DNA of 13,283 nt from Micavibrio sp. UBA1672 (GTDB lineage: Bacteria > Pseudomonadota > Alphaproteobacteria > Micavibrionales > Micavibrionaceae). The position numbers and the translations under genes were made by a program. The notes beneath the pieces are model-generated. The model saw only the letters and a program-made list of their open reading frames with translations, was not told where the DNA came from and did no database searches. The stretch is from the NCBI GenBank assembly GCA_002320665.1, contig DCKO01000048.1:1-13283 (forward strand), given 5' to 3'. Of the stretch, positions 1-6,760 are shown one piece after another. Numbering within the stretch: the first letter of the stretch is position 1; every line of letters begins with the position of its first letter.

Positions 1-1
1 A

Positions 2-535
2 GGTGCATATACCGGTGAAATTTCTGCCCAGATGTTGGCCGAGCTGGGTTGCCATTGGGTGTTGGTAGGGCATTCAGAAAGAAGAACACTTTTTAATGAA
101 TCAAATGCGGTACTGATTGATAAAGTGCTCGCGGCACAAGGGGCTGATTTGCTGCCGGTGTATTGTGTAGGTGAAACTGAAGCTGATTATAAATCAGGAC
201 TCACTGTTGACGTTATTAAAGATCAAATAGGGGCGCTACTGAGTGATCCATCAATTGATTTAAATCGATTGGTTATAGCCTACGAACCTGTTTGGGCAAT
301 TGGAACGGGTTTGACAGCCTCTCCTGAAGAGGCACAGAAAGTTCATGCTTTTATTAGGAGTCTAATAAGAGAAAAAAATGCCGAATCAGCTAAACAGCTT
401 AAGATTTTATACGGTGGAAGTGTGAAGCCGGATAATGCTTCGTTATTGTTTAAGCAACAAGATATTGACGGCGGTTTGATTGGCGGTGCATCGTTGGATG
501 CCGACGCCTTTATTTCAATCTGCCAAAAAGCGTAA
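2..535 (+). CDS. tpiA: Triose-phosphate isomerase, 3' part (5' end outside window)
   Basis: This enzyme interconverts dihydroxyacetone phosphate and glyceraldehyde 3-phosphate in the cytoplasm (glycolysis and gluconeogenesis). The open frame runs in from the window edge: codons from base 2 read GAYTGEISAQM, a conserved TIM motif, so the ATG at 32 is internal and not the start. Visible family landmarks are VGHSERR with the electrophilic His, AYEPVWAIGTG with the catalytic Glu and flexible loop 6, and the phosphate-binding segments YGGSVKPDNA and DGGLIGGASL. The N-terminal catalytic Lys region lies upstream of the window. The stop is TAA at 533-535, and secG follows 62 bases later, a tpiA-secG pairing common in Proteobacteria. 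Nothing looks damaged in the visible part, and the identification is secure. Confidence 0.97.
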   Translation, partial: GAYTGEISAQMLAELGCHWVLVGHSERRTLFNESNAVLIDKVLAAQGADLLPVYCVGETEADYKSGLTVDVIKDQIGALLSDPSIDLNRLVIAYEPVWAIGTGLTASPEEAQKVHAFIRSLIREKNAESAKQLKILYGGSVKPDNASLLFKQQDIDGGLIGGASLDADAFISICQKA

Positions 536-597
536 AAGGGCGGGCAATAATCCGCTGTAATGAAACATATATCGCAAGGTATAAAAAGGATAAAGGA

Positions 598-993
598 ATG
601 AGTTTATTTGCAATTGTTTTATCAGTGCATGTATTAATCGCGGCGTTGATGATCGGGCTAATTTTAATCCAACACGGTAAAGGGGCGGATGCCGGGGCTG
701 CTTTTGGTAGCGGTGCTTCTGGAACAGTGTTTGGGTCGAAAGGTTCAGCCTCTTTTTTAAGTCGTTCTACGGCTATTTTAGCGGCCTTGTTTTTTTCAAC
801 GAGTTTAGCGCTGGCCTATTTAGGCGGTAATAGAGCTGAACCCGATGATATTATTGATGGCATTTCCGTTACACAGCCTGCAGAATCGACCGAAACAACG
901 CCGGTAGATCTTATTAATAATCTGAGTACGCCCAGTGAAGGAGCTACTCAAGAAGAAGGCATGAAACCGGCTGATGTGCCTATTCCTGATTAA
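598..993 (+). CDS. secG: Protein translocase subunit SecG
   Basis: SecG is the small accessory subunit of the SecYEG translocon in the inner membrane and assists SecA-driven export. The 131-residue product has two hydrophobic segments, about residues 3-24 and 56-76. They are joined by the Gly-rich loop typical of SecG (HGKGADAGAAFGSGASGTVF, about residues 26-45). The tail from about residue 80 is polar, acidic and Pro/Thr-rich, as is usual for SecG proteins of this length. The start at 598 has an AAGGA ribosome site at 586-590 with a 7-base spacer; a second AAAGGA abuts the ATG. The gene sits between tpiA and tRNA-Leu, with only 7 bases from its stop to the tRNA, so the tRNA may be processed from a secG-containing transcript (inference). 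Confidence 0.95.
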   Translation: MSLFAIVLSVHVLIAALMIGLILIQHGKGADAGAAFGSGASGTVFGSKGSASFLSRSTAILAALFFSTSLALAYLGGNRAEPDDIIDGISVTQPAESTETTPVDLINNLSTPSEGATQEEGMKPADVPIPD

Positions 994-1000
994 TCGATAA

Positions 1001-1085
1001 GCCGAGGTGGTGGAATTGGTAGACACGCTACCTTGAGGTGGTAGTGCTTTCGGGCGTGGGGGTTCAAGTCCCTCCAGCCGCACCA
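1001..1085 (+). tRNA. tRNA-Leu(GAG) with mismatched acceptor stem
   Basis: This is a type II tRNA of 85 nt including an encoded CCA. The anticodon stem CTACC/GGTAG (1028-1032 and 1040-1044) encloses loop TTGAGGT, with anticodon GAG at 1035-1037, which reads Leu CUC/CUU codons. The variable arm has a GCT/GGC stem on a TTCG loop. The T arm GGGGG-TTCAAGT-CCCTC is good, with one G-T pair. The oddity is the acceptor stem: the 5' strand GCCGAGG (1001-1007) faces 3' strand CAGCCGC (1075-1081). Pairs 1-72, 2-71, 4-69 and 7-66 form, but 3-70 is C-C, 5-68 is A-G and 6-67 is G-A. The rest is so well conserved that it is clearly a Leu tRNA gene. Whether it is functional as written is uncertain. Confidence 0.88.
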
Positions 1086-1126
1086 TTTAAAAGACAAATA
1101 TACTAGTAAAGAAGAAGAATACTCCC

Positions 1127-2593
1127 ATGCAGGTTAAACAGCTTAAAGAAGATGGTTTGAATTATGAACTCGAGATCACGGTTGGTTCCGATGAAATTGA
1201 CCAACAAGTTGATAAGAGATTGGCGGAATTACAAAAGACTGTAAAAATCCAAGGCTTCCGTCCCGGTAAAGTGCCGATGACCATGATGAAGCAAAAATAC
1301 GGTAAAGCTGTTATGGGTGAAGTACTAGAGGCAGCGGTTAATGAATCAACACAAAAAGCTTTGTCGGAAAAAGATTTAACGCCAGCTATTCAGCCAAAAA
1401 TCGAAGTAAAATCTTTCGAAGAAGGCAAAGATCTTATTTATACAATGAATATTGAGGTTTTGCCGAAGATTAAGCTAAAGGACCATAAAGGCCTTAAGCT
1501 TGAGAAGTTAGTTGCTAAAGCAGGTGATAAAGAAATTGATGATGCGCTTGAGCGTATTGCGTCTGCCCAGAAGGCAAGCGAGCCTGTAAAGGATGACCGC
1601 GCGACGAAGAAAGGCGATATTGTTGTTATTGATTTCCATGGCCGTACAGCTGATGATAATAAGGCGCATGATGGTATGCATGCGCATGGTCATCATCTGG
1701 AGATTGGTGGTGGTCAGTTTATTCCGGGATTTGAAGATCAGTTGATCGATAAAAAGGTTGGTGATAGCGTTGAAGTTAAAGTAACTTTCCCAGAGGAATA
1801 TGGTGCGGCTGAACTTGCCGGACGTGAAGCAATCTTTGATGTTGATATCAATGAAGTGCGCGAGCCTAAAGAAGCCGAAATTAATGACGAGTTTGCCAAG
1901 TCTTTGGGGCTGGAAGACCTTGAAGCGCTTCGTAATGCAATTGCAGAGCAAACAAATAAAGAATTTGATAGCTTTTCCCGTATGAAGCTTAAAAAACAGC
2001 TTCTTGATGCACTGGACGAGACTTATGACTTTGATGTGCCTGAAGGGATGAAAGAATTGGAGATCAAGGCCGTTATGCAGCAAGTTGAAGCCGATAAGCA
2101 GCAACGCGGTATTGAGGAAGAAATTTCCGATGAAGAAAAAGGCGAGTTAGAGGCGATTGCCTTGCGCCGTGTGCGCCTTGGTCTTGTTCTTTCCGAAATT
2201 GGCAAGGGTCAGAAAATCTCAGTTGCGGATGCAGAATTACAGCGTGCTGTGATTGAAGAGGCCCAGAAATATCCGGGTCAGGAAAAGCAGGTTTTTGATT
2301 ATTACTCCAAGAATCGTCAGGCTTTGGAATCTCTTCGTGCGCCTCTTTATGAGGAAAAAGTTGTCGACTTTATCCTTGAGCTTGCAGAAGTGACAGAGAA
2401 AGAAGTTACGCCGGAAGAGCTGACTGCTGATGATGAAGATGAGCAGGCAGAAACAAAGAAAAAAGCACCAGCCAAGAAAAAGTCTTCACCGAAGAAAAAA
2501 GATGGTGGTGAAAAGGCCGAAAAGAAATCCGAGAAAAAGGATGACGATAAGCCAAAAGCCAAAAAGGCACCTGCTAAGAAAAAAGCATCTTAA
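1127..2593 (+). CDS. tig: Trigger factor (ribosome-associated chaperone and prolyl isomerase) with Lys-rich tail
   Basis: Trigger factor docks at the ribosomal exit tunnel and shields nascent chains. The product has 488 residues, against about 430-450 usual for the family. The N-terminal ribosome-binding domain carries the signature GFRPGKVP at residues 43-50. The FKBP-type PPIase domain spans about 160-245 and includes the conserved GGGQFIPGFEDQL and TFPEEYGAAELAGREAIF. The helical C-terminal chaperone domain runs to about 425. Residues 443-488 form a low-complexity tail of Lys, Ala, Pro and Glu with APAKKK twice, which accounts for the extra length. A His cluster (HDGMHAHGHH, 181-190) sits in the PPIase insert loop. 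The start at 1127 lies 41 bases after tRNA-Leu. The identity is certain; the role of the tail is unknown. Confidence 0.97.
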   Translation: MQVKQLKEDGLNYELEITVGSDEIDQQVDKRLAELQKTVKIQGFRPGKVPMTMMKQKYGKAVMGEVLEAAVNESTQKALSEKDLTPAIQPKIEVKSFEEGKDLIYTMNIEVLPKIKLKDHKGLKLEKLVAKAGDKEIDDALERIASAQKASEPVKDDRATKKGDIVVIDFHGRTADDNKAHDGMHAHGHHLEIGGGQFIPGFEDQLIDKKVGDSVEVKVTFPEEYGAAELAGREAIFDVDINEVREPKEAEINDEFAKSLGLEDLEALRNAIAEQTNKEFDSFSRMKLKKQLLDALDETYDFDVPEGMKELEIKAVMQQVEADKQQRGIEEEISDEEKGELEAIALRRVRLGLVLSEIGKGQKISVADAELQRAVIEEAQKYPGQEKQVFDYYSKNRQALESLRAPLYEEKVVDFILELAEVTEKEVTPEELTADDEDEQAETKKKAPAKKKSSPKKKDGGEKAEKKSEKKDDDKPKAKKAPAKKKAS

Positions 2594-2625
2594 TAAAAAT
2601 ACAAATCTTGTAATATTCGACTTGA

Positions 2626-2654
2626 ACAAACCGTGGCACATCGTTACGGTTTGT
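2626..2654 (+). terminator. Hairpin between tig and clpP (weak terminator or leader structure)
   Basis: A perfect 9-bp inverted repeat, ACAAACCGT (2626-2634) and ACGGTTTGT (2646-2654), has an 11-nt loop. It lies 33 bases after the tig stop and 54 bases before clpP. It is followed only by CTTATATA, not a clean T run, so termination would be weak. That same CTTATATA could serve as the -10 element of a clpP promoter, though no convincing -35 is seen. It may be an attenuating terminator or a structured clpP leader. Confidence 0.4.
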
Positions 2655-2707
2655 CTTATATAGCCCTTATACTTTATTAACCTCAAATAACAAGGCGTGA
2701 AAAGATT

Positions 2708-3370
2708 ATGACCGAGCGTGATCCCTTAGAAGTCTATGATAATTATCTTGTACCAACTGTGATTGAATCGACAAATCGCGGAGAGCGTGCTTTTGATATT
2801 TATTCAAGGTTGCTCAAGGAGCGTATTATTTTCCTGACTGGTGAAGTCAATGATAATGTTTCGAGCTTGATTTGTGCGCAGCTTTTGTTTCTTGAGTCGG
2901 AAAATCCGAGCAAGGAAATCTCTTTTTATATTAATTCACCAGGCGGCGTGGTGACATCCGGTTTGGCCATGTATGACACGATGCAATATATTAAGCCCAA
3001 GGTTTCTACTGTGTGTATTGGTCAAGCTGCCTCAATGGGGTCTTTTTTGCTGATGGCGGGTGAAAAGGGCATGCGGTATTCCTTGCCGAATTCCCGTATT
3101 ATGATCCACCAGCCTTCTGGTGGTGCGCGTGGTCAGGCAACCGATATTGAAATTCATGCAAGAGAAATCCTGCGCTTGCGTCAGATGCTCAATGAGACTT
3201 ATGTTAAGCACACAGGTCAGACGCTTAAGGCTGTTGAAACAGCGATGGAGCGTGATAATTTCATGAGTGCACAAGAAGCTAAAGATTGGGGGCTTGTCGA
3301 TCATGTTGTTGAGTCTCATGAATTGCCAAAAGATGGTGACGATAAAAAAGGCGACACTAAGAAAAAATAA
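2708..3370 (+). CDS. clpP: ATP-dependent Clp protease proteolytic subunit
   Basis: ClpP forms the tetradecameric serine-protease barrel that degrades proteins fed by a Clp ATPase (ClpX or ClpA). The product has 220 residues. The catalytic triad is Ser109 in GQAASMGS, His134 in MIHQPSGG and Asp183 in ERDNFMS. The oxyanion and substrate-strand motif SPGGVVTSG starts at residue 77. The N-terminus (MTERDPLEVYDNYLVP) is typical of the family. From about residue 205 there is a charged tail, HELPKDGDDKKGDTKKK, longer than in the standard ClpP of about 200 residues. An AAGG ribosome site lies at 2692-2695, rather far (12 bases) from the ATG. clpX, the usual downstream partner, is missing: the next gene is lon, 181 bases on. 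Confidence 0.97.
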   Translation: MTERDPLEVYDNYLVPTVIESTNRGERAFDIYSRLLKERIIFLTGEVNDNVSSLICAQLLFLESENPSKEISFYINSPGGVVTSGLAMYDTMQYIKPKVSTVCIGQAASMGSFLLMAGEKGMRYSLPNSRIMIHQPSGGARGQATDIEIHAREILRLRQMLNETYVKHTGQTLKAVETAMERDNFMSAQEAKDWGLVDHVVESHELPKDGDDKKGDTKKK

Positions 3371-3551
3371 AGGATTTCAGGTCATAATATTAAAATTATG
3401 TATCAAAAATCCGGGGGTGCGATTTTTTTTGGTTTTTTGCCTGTTTTAAAGTGCCAAAACACGCTAAAATGTAAGACATAAGAAAAACTTAGGTTTTTAA
3501 AGTAACCGGATATTGTGACGGATACATATTCTATGATGAGGATCCCGTGTA
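3371..3551 (+). promoter_or_regulatory. clpP-lon intergenic region with weak hairpins and a possible lon promoter
   Basis: This stretch stands where clpX would be expected and has no ORF remnant that I can recognise as clpX. It contains two AT-rich hairpins: CATAAT (3383-3388) with ATTATG (3395-3400), and AAAAATC (3405-3411) with GATTTTT (3421-3427). The second runs into further T-rich sequence and could be a weak terminator for clpP. A possible promoter for lon is CTTAGG at 3488-3493 and TATTGT at 3511-3516 with a 17-base spacer. The match to consensus is poor. A heat-shock (RpoH) promoter would be expected for lon, but I see no clear CTTGAA / CCTATAT pair. GAGGA at 3538-3542 is the ribosome site for lon. 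Confidence 0.3.
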
Positions 3552-5963
3552 ATGACAGAATTTAGTGATGACAGCCTAGCCGTATTGCCTTTGCGCGATA
3601 TTGTGGTGTTCCCGCATATGATTGTGCCACTATTTGTGGGGCGTGAAAAATCGGTTAGTGCGCTTGAGCATGTGATGCATGATGACAAAAAAGTTATCCT
3701 TGTTACTCAGAAATCGCCTTCACTGGATGATCCTGGCCCAAAAGACTTATTCGAAATAGGTGTTGTCGGCACTATTCTCCAACTTTTGAAACTGCCGGAT
3801 GGTACTGTGAAGGTCCTTGTTGAGGGCGGTGAGCGCGTTCGTGTTGACAAGTTTAAAGATGATAGCGGCTTTTGGAAAGCTCATGCGACTGAAATCCCTG
3901 ATACAAGTGTGATTAATGAAGAGCTTGAAGCGCTAGGGCGTACGGTAATGACACAGTTCGAGCAATATGTGAAGCTGAACCGTAAAATTCCGCCTGAGGT
4001 TATTGTTTCGGTTAATCAGATTGAAGAACCTTCCAAGATGGCGGATACAGTCGCATCTCATTTGGCTCTTAAAATCGAACAAAAGCAGGATTTACTTGAG
4101 AAAACCAATACGGCAGACCGCTTGGAGGCTATTTTTAGCTTTATGGATAGCGAAATTGGTGTTTTACAGGTGGAAAAGCGTGTTCGTAGCCGCGTCAAGC
4201 GCCAAATGGAAAAAACCCAGCGTGAATATTATCTGAATGAGCAAATGAAGGCGATTCAAAAAGAGCTGGGTGAGGGTGAAGACGGCGTTGACGAGATTGG
4301 TGAAATTGAACAAAAGGTCGAGGAAACCAAACTATCCAAAGAAGCCAAAGAGCGCGCTAAGGCCGAGATTAAGAAATTGCGTCAGATGAGCCCGATGTCG
4401 GCGGAGGCCACAGTTGTTCGCAACTATCTGGACTGGATTTTGGGCGTGCCATGGCATAAGCGCTCACGCGTGAAAAAGGATATTAAAGAAGCCAAGAAGG
4501 TGCTGGATAAGGATCATTATGGTCTTGAGAAGGTCAAAGAACGCATTTTGGAGTATTTGGCCGTTCAGCAACGTACTAAAAAGGTTAAGGGACCAATTTT
4601 GTGTCTGGCTGGGCCACCAGGGGTCGGTAAAACATCTTTGGGTAAATCTGTTGCCAAGGCTACAAACCGGAACTTTGTGCGCATATCTTTGGGTGGTGTG
4701 CGTGATGAAAGTGAGATCCGAGGTCATAGACGGACTTATATTGGTGCGATGCCGGGTAAAATCATTAAGGGTATGAAAAAGGCCCAGACCAGCAATCCGC
4801 TGTTCTTGCTTGACGAGATTGACAAGCTTGGCTCTGATTGGCGCGGTGATCCGAGCTCTGCCTTGTTGGAAGTGCTTGATCCCGAGCAAAATGACAAGTT
4901 TCAGGATCATTATTTAGAGCTGGATTATGATTTGTCTGATGTAATGTTTGTTTGTACGGCCAATAATATTGCCGAATTGCCACGTCCTTTGATGGACAGG
5001 ATGGAAGTCATCAGAATCTCCGGTTATACAGAAGATGAGAAGCTGGAGATTGTTAAGAAGCACTTGCTGAAGAAACAAATGAAGGCGGCTGGTTTAAAGA
5101 CTAAAGAATTCAAGATTAGTGATCCAGCCATCAGGGATTTGATCCGTTACTATACGCGTGAGGCCGGTGTCAGGAATCTTGAGCGTGAAGTAGCCAATCT
5201 GTGCCGTAAAGCGATCAAAGAGATTTTGATGAAGGGTAAGGATTCAATTTCGATTACGCCTCGTAATCTCGAGAAATTTGCTGGCGTGAAGAAGTTCCGC
5301 TATGGCGAGATTGAGGAAAAACATCGCATTGGCGTGGTTACAGGTCTAGCTTATACAGAAAGTGGTGGTGATTTGCTTTCGATTGAGGCTGTGACGATGC
5401 CCGGTAAGGATGGTAAAGTTAGTACAACAGGTAACTTGAAGGATGTCATGAAGGAATCCATTACAGTGGCCGAAATGCTCACGAAATCGCGCGCGGCTAT
5501 GTATGGTCTGGATTTTGAAGATTTGAAAGAAAAGCAAATACACGTCCATGTTCCTGAAGGCGCTACGCCTAAAGATGGGCCATCTGCCGGTGCTGCGATG
5601 GTGACGGCAATTGTTTCTGCGCTTACAGGTATTGAAATCCACAAAGATATTGCCATGACCGGTGAGGTTAACCTTCGTGGTAATGTAACGGCAATTGGTG
5701 GATTGAAGGAAAAGCTTCTTGCCGCGCTTCGTGGTGGCATTAAAAAGGTTCTTATCCCTGAGGATAATGAAAAAGATCTGGCAGAGATTCCAAAAAATGT
5801 GATCAAAAAGCTTGATATTGTGCCTGTTCGCACGATCGATGAGGTGCTTTCTCATGCACTTTTACACATGCCATCGCCCTTAGAATCTATAAAAAATAGC
5901 GAAATTGAACAAATTTCGTCGAAATCTGCAGAAAATAAGGGGGAAGAGGTAATTCACCATTGA
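3552..5963 (+). CDS. lon: ATP-dependent Lon protease (LonA type)
   Basis: Lon is a cytoplasmic hexameric AAA+ serine protease that removes misfolded and short-lived regulatory proteins. The product has 803 residues, a normal length. The N-terminal substrate-binding domain starts with VLPLRDIVVFPHMIVPLFVGR (from residue 11), followed by a coiled-coil region about 180-280. In the AAA+ domain, Walker A is GPPGVGKT (354-361) and Walker B is LFLLDE (417-422). The protease domain has the Ser-Lys dyad: Ser678 in PKDGPSAG and Lys721 in GGLKEK, with the 43-residue spacing of the E. coli enzyme. The last 30 or so residues are a Ser/Glu-rich tail beyond the conserved domain. GAGGA lies 9 bases before the ATG. 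The gene is followed by HU, the common lon-hupB order. Overlapping reverse-strand ORFs are shadows. Confidence 0.98.
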   Translation: MTEFSDDSLAVLPLRDIVVFPHMIVPLFVGREKSVSALEHVMHDDKKVILVTQKSPSLDDPGPKDLFEIGVVGTILQLLKLPDGTVKVLVEGGERVRVDKFKDDSGFWKAHATEIPDTSVINEELEALGRTVMTQFEQYVKLNRKIPPEVIVSVNQIEEPSKMADTVASHLALKIEQKQDLLEKTNTADRLEAIFSFMDSEIGVLQVEKRVRSRVKRQMEKTQREYYLNEQMKAIQKELGEGEDGVDEIGEIEQKVEETKLSKEAKERAKAEIKKLRQMSPMSAEATVVRNYLDWILGVPWHKRSRVKKDIKEAKKVLDKDHYGLEKVKERILEYLAVQQRTKKVKGPILCLAGPPGVGKTSLGKSVAKATNRNFVRISLGGVRDESEIRGHRRTYIGAMPGKIIKGMKKAQTSNPLFLLDEIDKLGSDWRGDPSSALLEVLDPEQNDKFQDHYLELDYDLSDVMFVCTANNIAELPRPLMDRMEVIRISGYTEDEKLEIVKKHLLKKQMKAAGLKTKEFKISDPAIRDLIRYYTREAGVRNLEREVANLCRKAIKEILMKGKDSISITPRNLEKFAGVKKFRYGEIEEKHRIGVVTGLAYTESGGDLLSIEAVTMPGKDGKVSTTGNLKDVMKESITVAEMLTKSRAAMYGLDFEDLKEKQIHVHVPEGATPKDGPSAGAAMVTAIVSALTGIEIHKDIAMTGEVNLRGNVTAIGGLKEKLLAALRGGIKKVLIPEDNEKDLAEIPKNVIKKLDIVPVRTIDEVLSHALLHMPSPLESIKNSEIEQISSKSAENKGEEVIHH

Positions 5964-6121
5964 GTTTCCTTTAAAAAAAGCTTAAAAATGATTCTACTTA
6001 AAGCTTCTGGATGCCTTGGTATATAAGGCTTCCGTGATGTTTTAGATGATATTTGATCTTGTGATTTTTGTAAGTTAATGAGATCAGATTTTTTCTTTCA
6101 CTCTAACACAAGGGGGTTCCT

Positions 6122-6400
6122 GTGAATAAACAAGACCTTGTATCAAAAGTAGCTGAAACAGCTGACATTTCTAAACAAAAAGCAGCTTTGGCTGTAGATG
6201 CTGTGATTGACGCAATCCGCGGCAGTCTTGCAAAAGGTGATGATGTTCGCCTTGTTGGCTTCGGCACATTTTCTGTTGCCAAGCGTGCAGCTACAACTGG
6301 CCGTAATCCACGTACAGGTGAGCCGATTAAAATTCCAGCTTCCAAGCAGCCTAAGTTCAAGCCAGGTAAGGAATTGAAGGAAGCTGTTAACAAGAAGTAA
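6122..6400 (+). CDS. hupB: HU family DNA-binding protein (GTG start)
   Basis: HU is a small dimeric nucleoid protein that bends and compacts DNA. The 92-residue product matches the family over its whole length. The N-terminal helical dimerisation part (MNKQDLVSKVAETADISKQKA) is followed by GFGTFSVAKRAATTGRNPRTGE (about 49-70), with the conserved beta-arm that inserts into the minor groove at the RNPRTGE/IP motif. The start is GTG at 6122, preceded by an AAGGGGG ribosome site at 6110-6116; no ATG offers a better N-terminus. It follows lon with 158 bases between, enough for its own promoter, although I find no confident one. Its 3' end forms part of a terminator. The hupB symbol is by position after lon; sequence alone does not separate it from other HU paralogues. 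Confidence 0.95.
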   Translation: MNKQDLVSKVAETADISKQKAALAVDAVIDAIRGSLAKGDDVRLVGFGTFSVAKRAATTGRNPRTGEPIKIPASKQPKFKPGKELKEAVNKK

Positions 6401-6420
6401 GCTTCTTGTTGCTTTTTTTT
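6389..6420 (+). terminator. Intrinsic terminator overlapping the HU stop codon
   Basis: The stem AACAAGAAG (6389-6397) pairs perfectly with CTTCTTGTT (6402-6410). The 4-nt loop TAAG contains the HU stop codon (6398-6400). The stem is followed by GC and eight T residues (6413-6420). The last codons of HU therefore double as the left arm of the terminator. Confidence 0.85.
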
Positions 6421-6425
6421 AAGAT

Positions 6426-6461
6426 CCGGTTGCATACAGATATGGTGCAGCCGGTTTTTTT
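6426..6461 (+). terminator. Second intrinsic terminator after HU
   Basis: CCGGTTGCA (6426-6434) pairs with TGCAGCCGG (6446-6454), 9 bp with one T-G pair and an 11-nt loop, followed by seven T residues (6455-6461). It lies 6 bases after the first terminator, giving a tandem stop between HU and tRNA-Val. Confidence 0.85.
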
Positions 6462-6521
6462 ATAGAATAACGCTTGATTTTTTTTGCGCTCTTGATTAGA
6501 AATACGCAGTCCTAAGGTATT

Positions 6522-6598
6522 GGGTGATTAGCTCAGCTGGTTAGAGCACTTCGTTTACACCGAAGGGGTCGGGAGTTCGAATCTCTCATCACCCACCA
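6522..6598 (+). tRNA. tRNA-Val(TAC)
   Basis: This is a 77-nt cloverleaf with encoded CCA. The acceptor stem GGGTGAT (6522-6528) pairs perfectly with ATCACCC (6588-6594). The anticodon stem CTTCG/CGAAG holds loop TTTACAC with anticodon TAC at 6556-6558, which reads Val GUA. The T arm is GGGAG-TTCGAAT-CTCTC with one G-T pair. A tRNA-Val(TAC) after the HU gene is a familiar alphaproteobacterial arrangement. Confidence 0.97.
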
Positions 6599-6610
6599 TT
6601 TTCCTGTAAT

Positions 6611-6625
6611 ATAGACATAAGCTAT
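6611..6625 (+). promoter_or_regulatory. Possible OxyR-type operator upstream of katG
   Basis: ATAG (6611-6614), a 7-base spacer and CTAT (6622-6625) form one dyad of the OxyR consensus (ATAG-N7-CTAT), with the inner conserved A also present. The second dyad expected 22 bases further on is not seen. A -10-like TATAAA at 6657-6662 has no good -35, only TTCGGT at 6633-6638, which would suit an activator-dependent promoter with the dyad just upstream of -35. katG being an OxyR target is well known in Proteobacteria. Here the assignment is inference from one half-operator. Confidence 0.4.
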
Positions 6626-6679
6626 TATATTTTTCGGTCAGCATTGATTTTTTCGATATAAAATTCATGGAAAATCAAT

Positions 6680-6708
6680 TTGCTATAGCTGAGGTTCTTA
6701 CCTATCTT
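6680..6708 (+). promoter_or_regulatory. Alternative sigma70-like promoter for katG
   Basis: TTGCTA (6680-6685) and TATCTT (6703-6708) are separated by 17 bases, and lie 53 bases upstream of the katG ATG. They compete with the OxyR-adjacent -10 at 6657-6662 as the katG promoter. The matches to consensus are partial. Confidence 0.25.
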
Positions 6709-6760
6709 TTTTTTGAACAAAACAGAAAACTTTGTTTTTCCGAAAAAGGATATTTAGATC

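Noticed and set aside
1508..2104. 198-codon reverse ORF opposite tig
   Set aside because: It is a shadow of the conserved trigger factor PPIase and chaperone domains with no recognisable protein features.
2634..2648. TGGCAC resembling a sigma54 -24 element before clpP
   Set aside because: The required TTGC at the correct spacing is absent (TTAC / TACG instead), and the bases belong to the hairpin loop.
4464..4910. 148-codon reverse ORF within the Lon AAA+ domain
   Set aside because: It is opposite Walker A/B coding sequence, and its composition is explained by the codon usage of lon.
5346..5855. Two long reverse-strand ORFs (160 and 169 codons) opposite lon
   Set aside because: They lie entirely within the conserved Lon protease domain, and their translations are low-complexity reverse shadows without ribosome sites.
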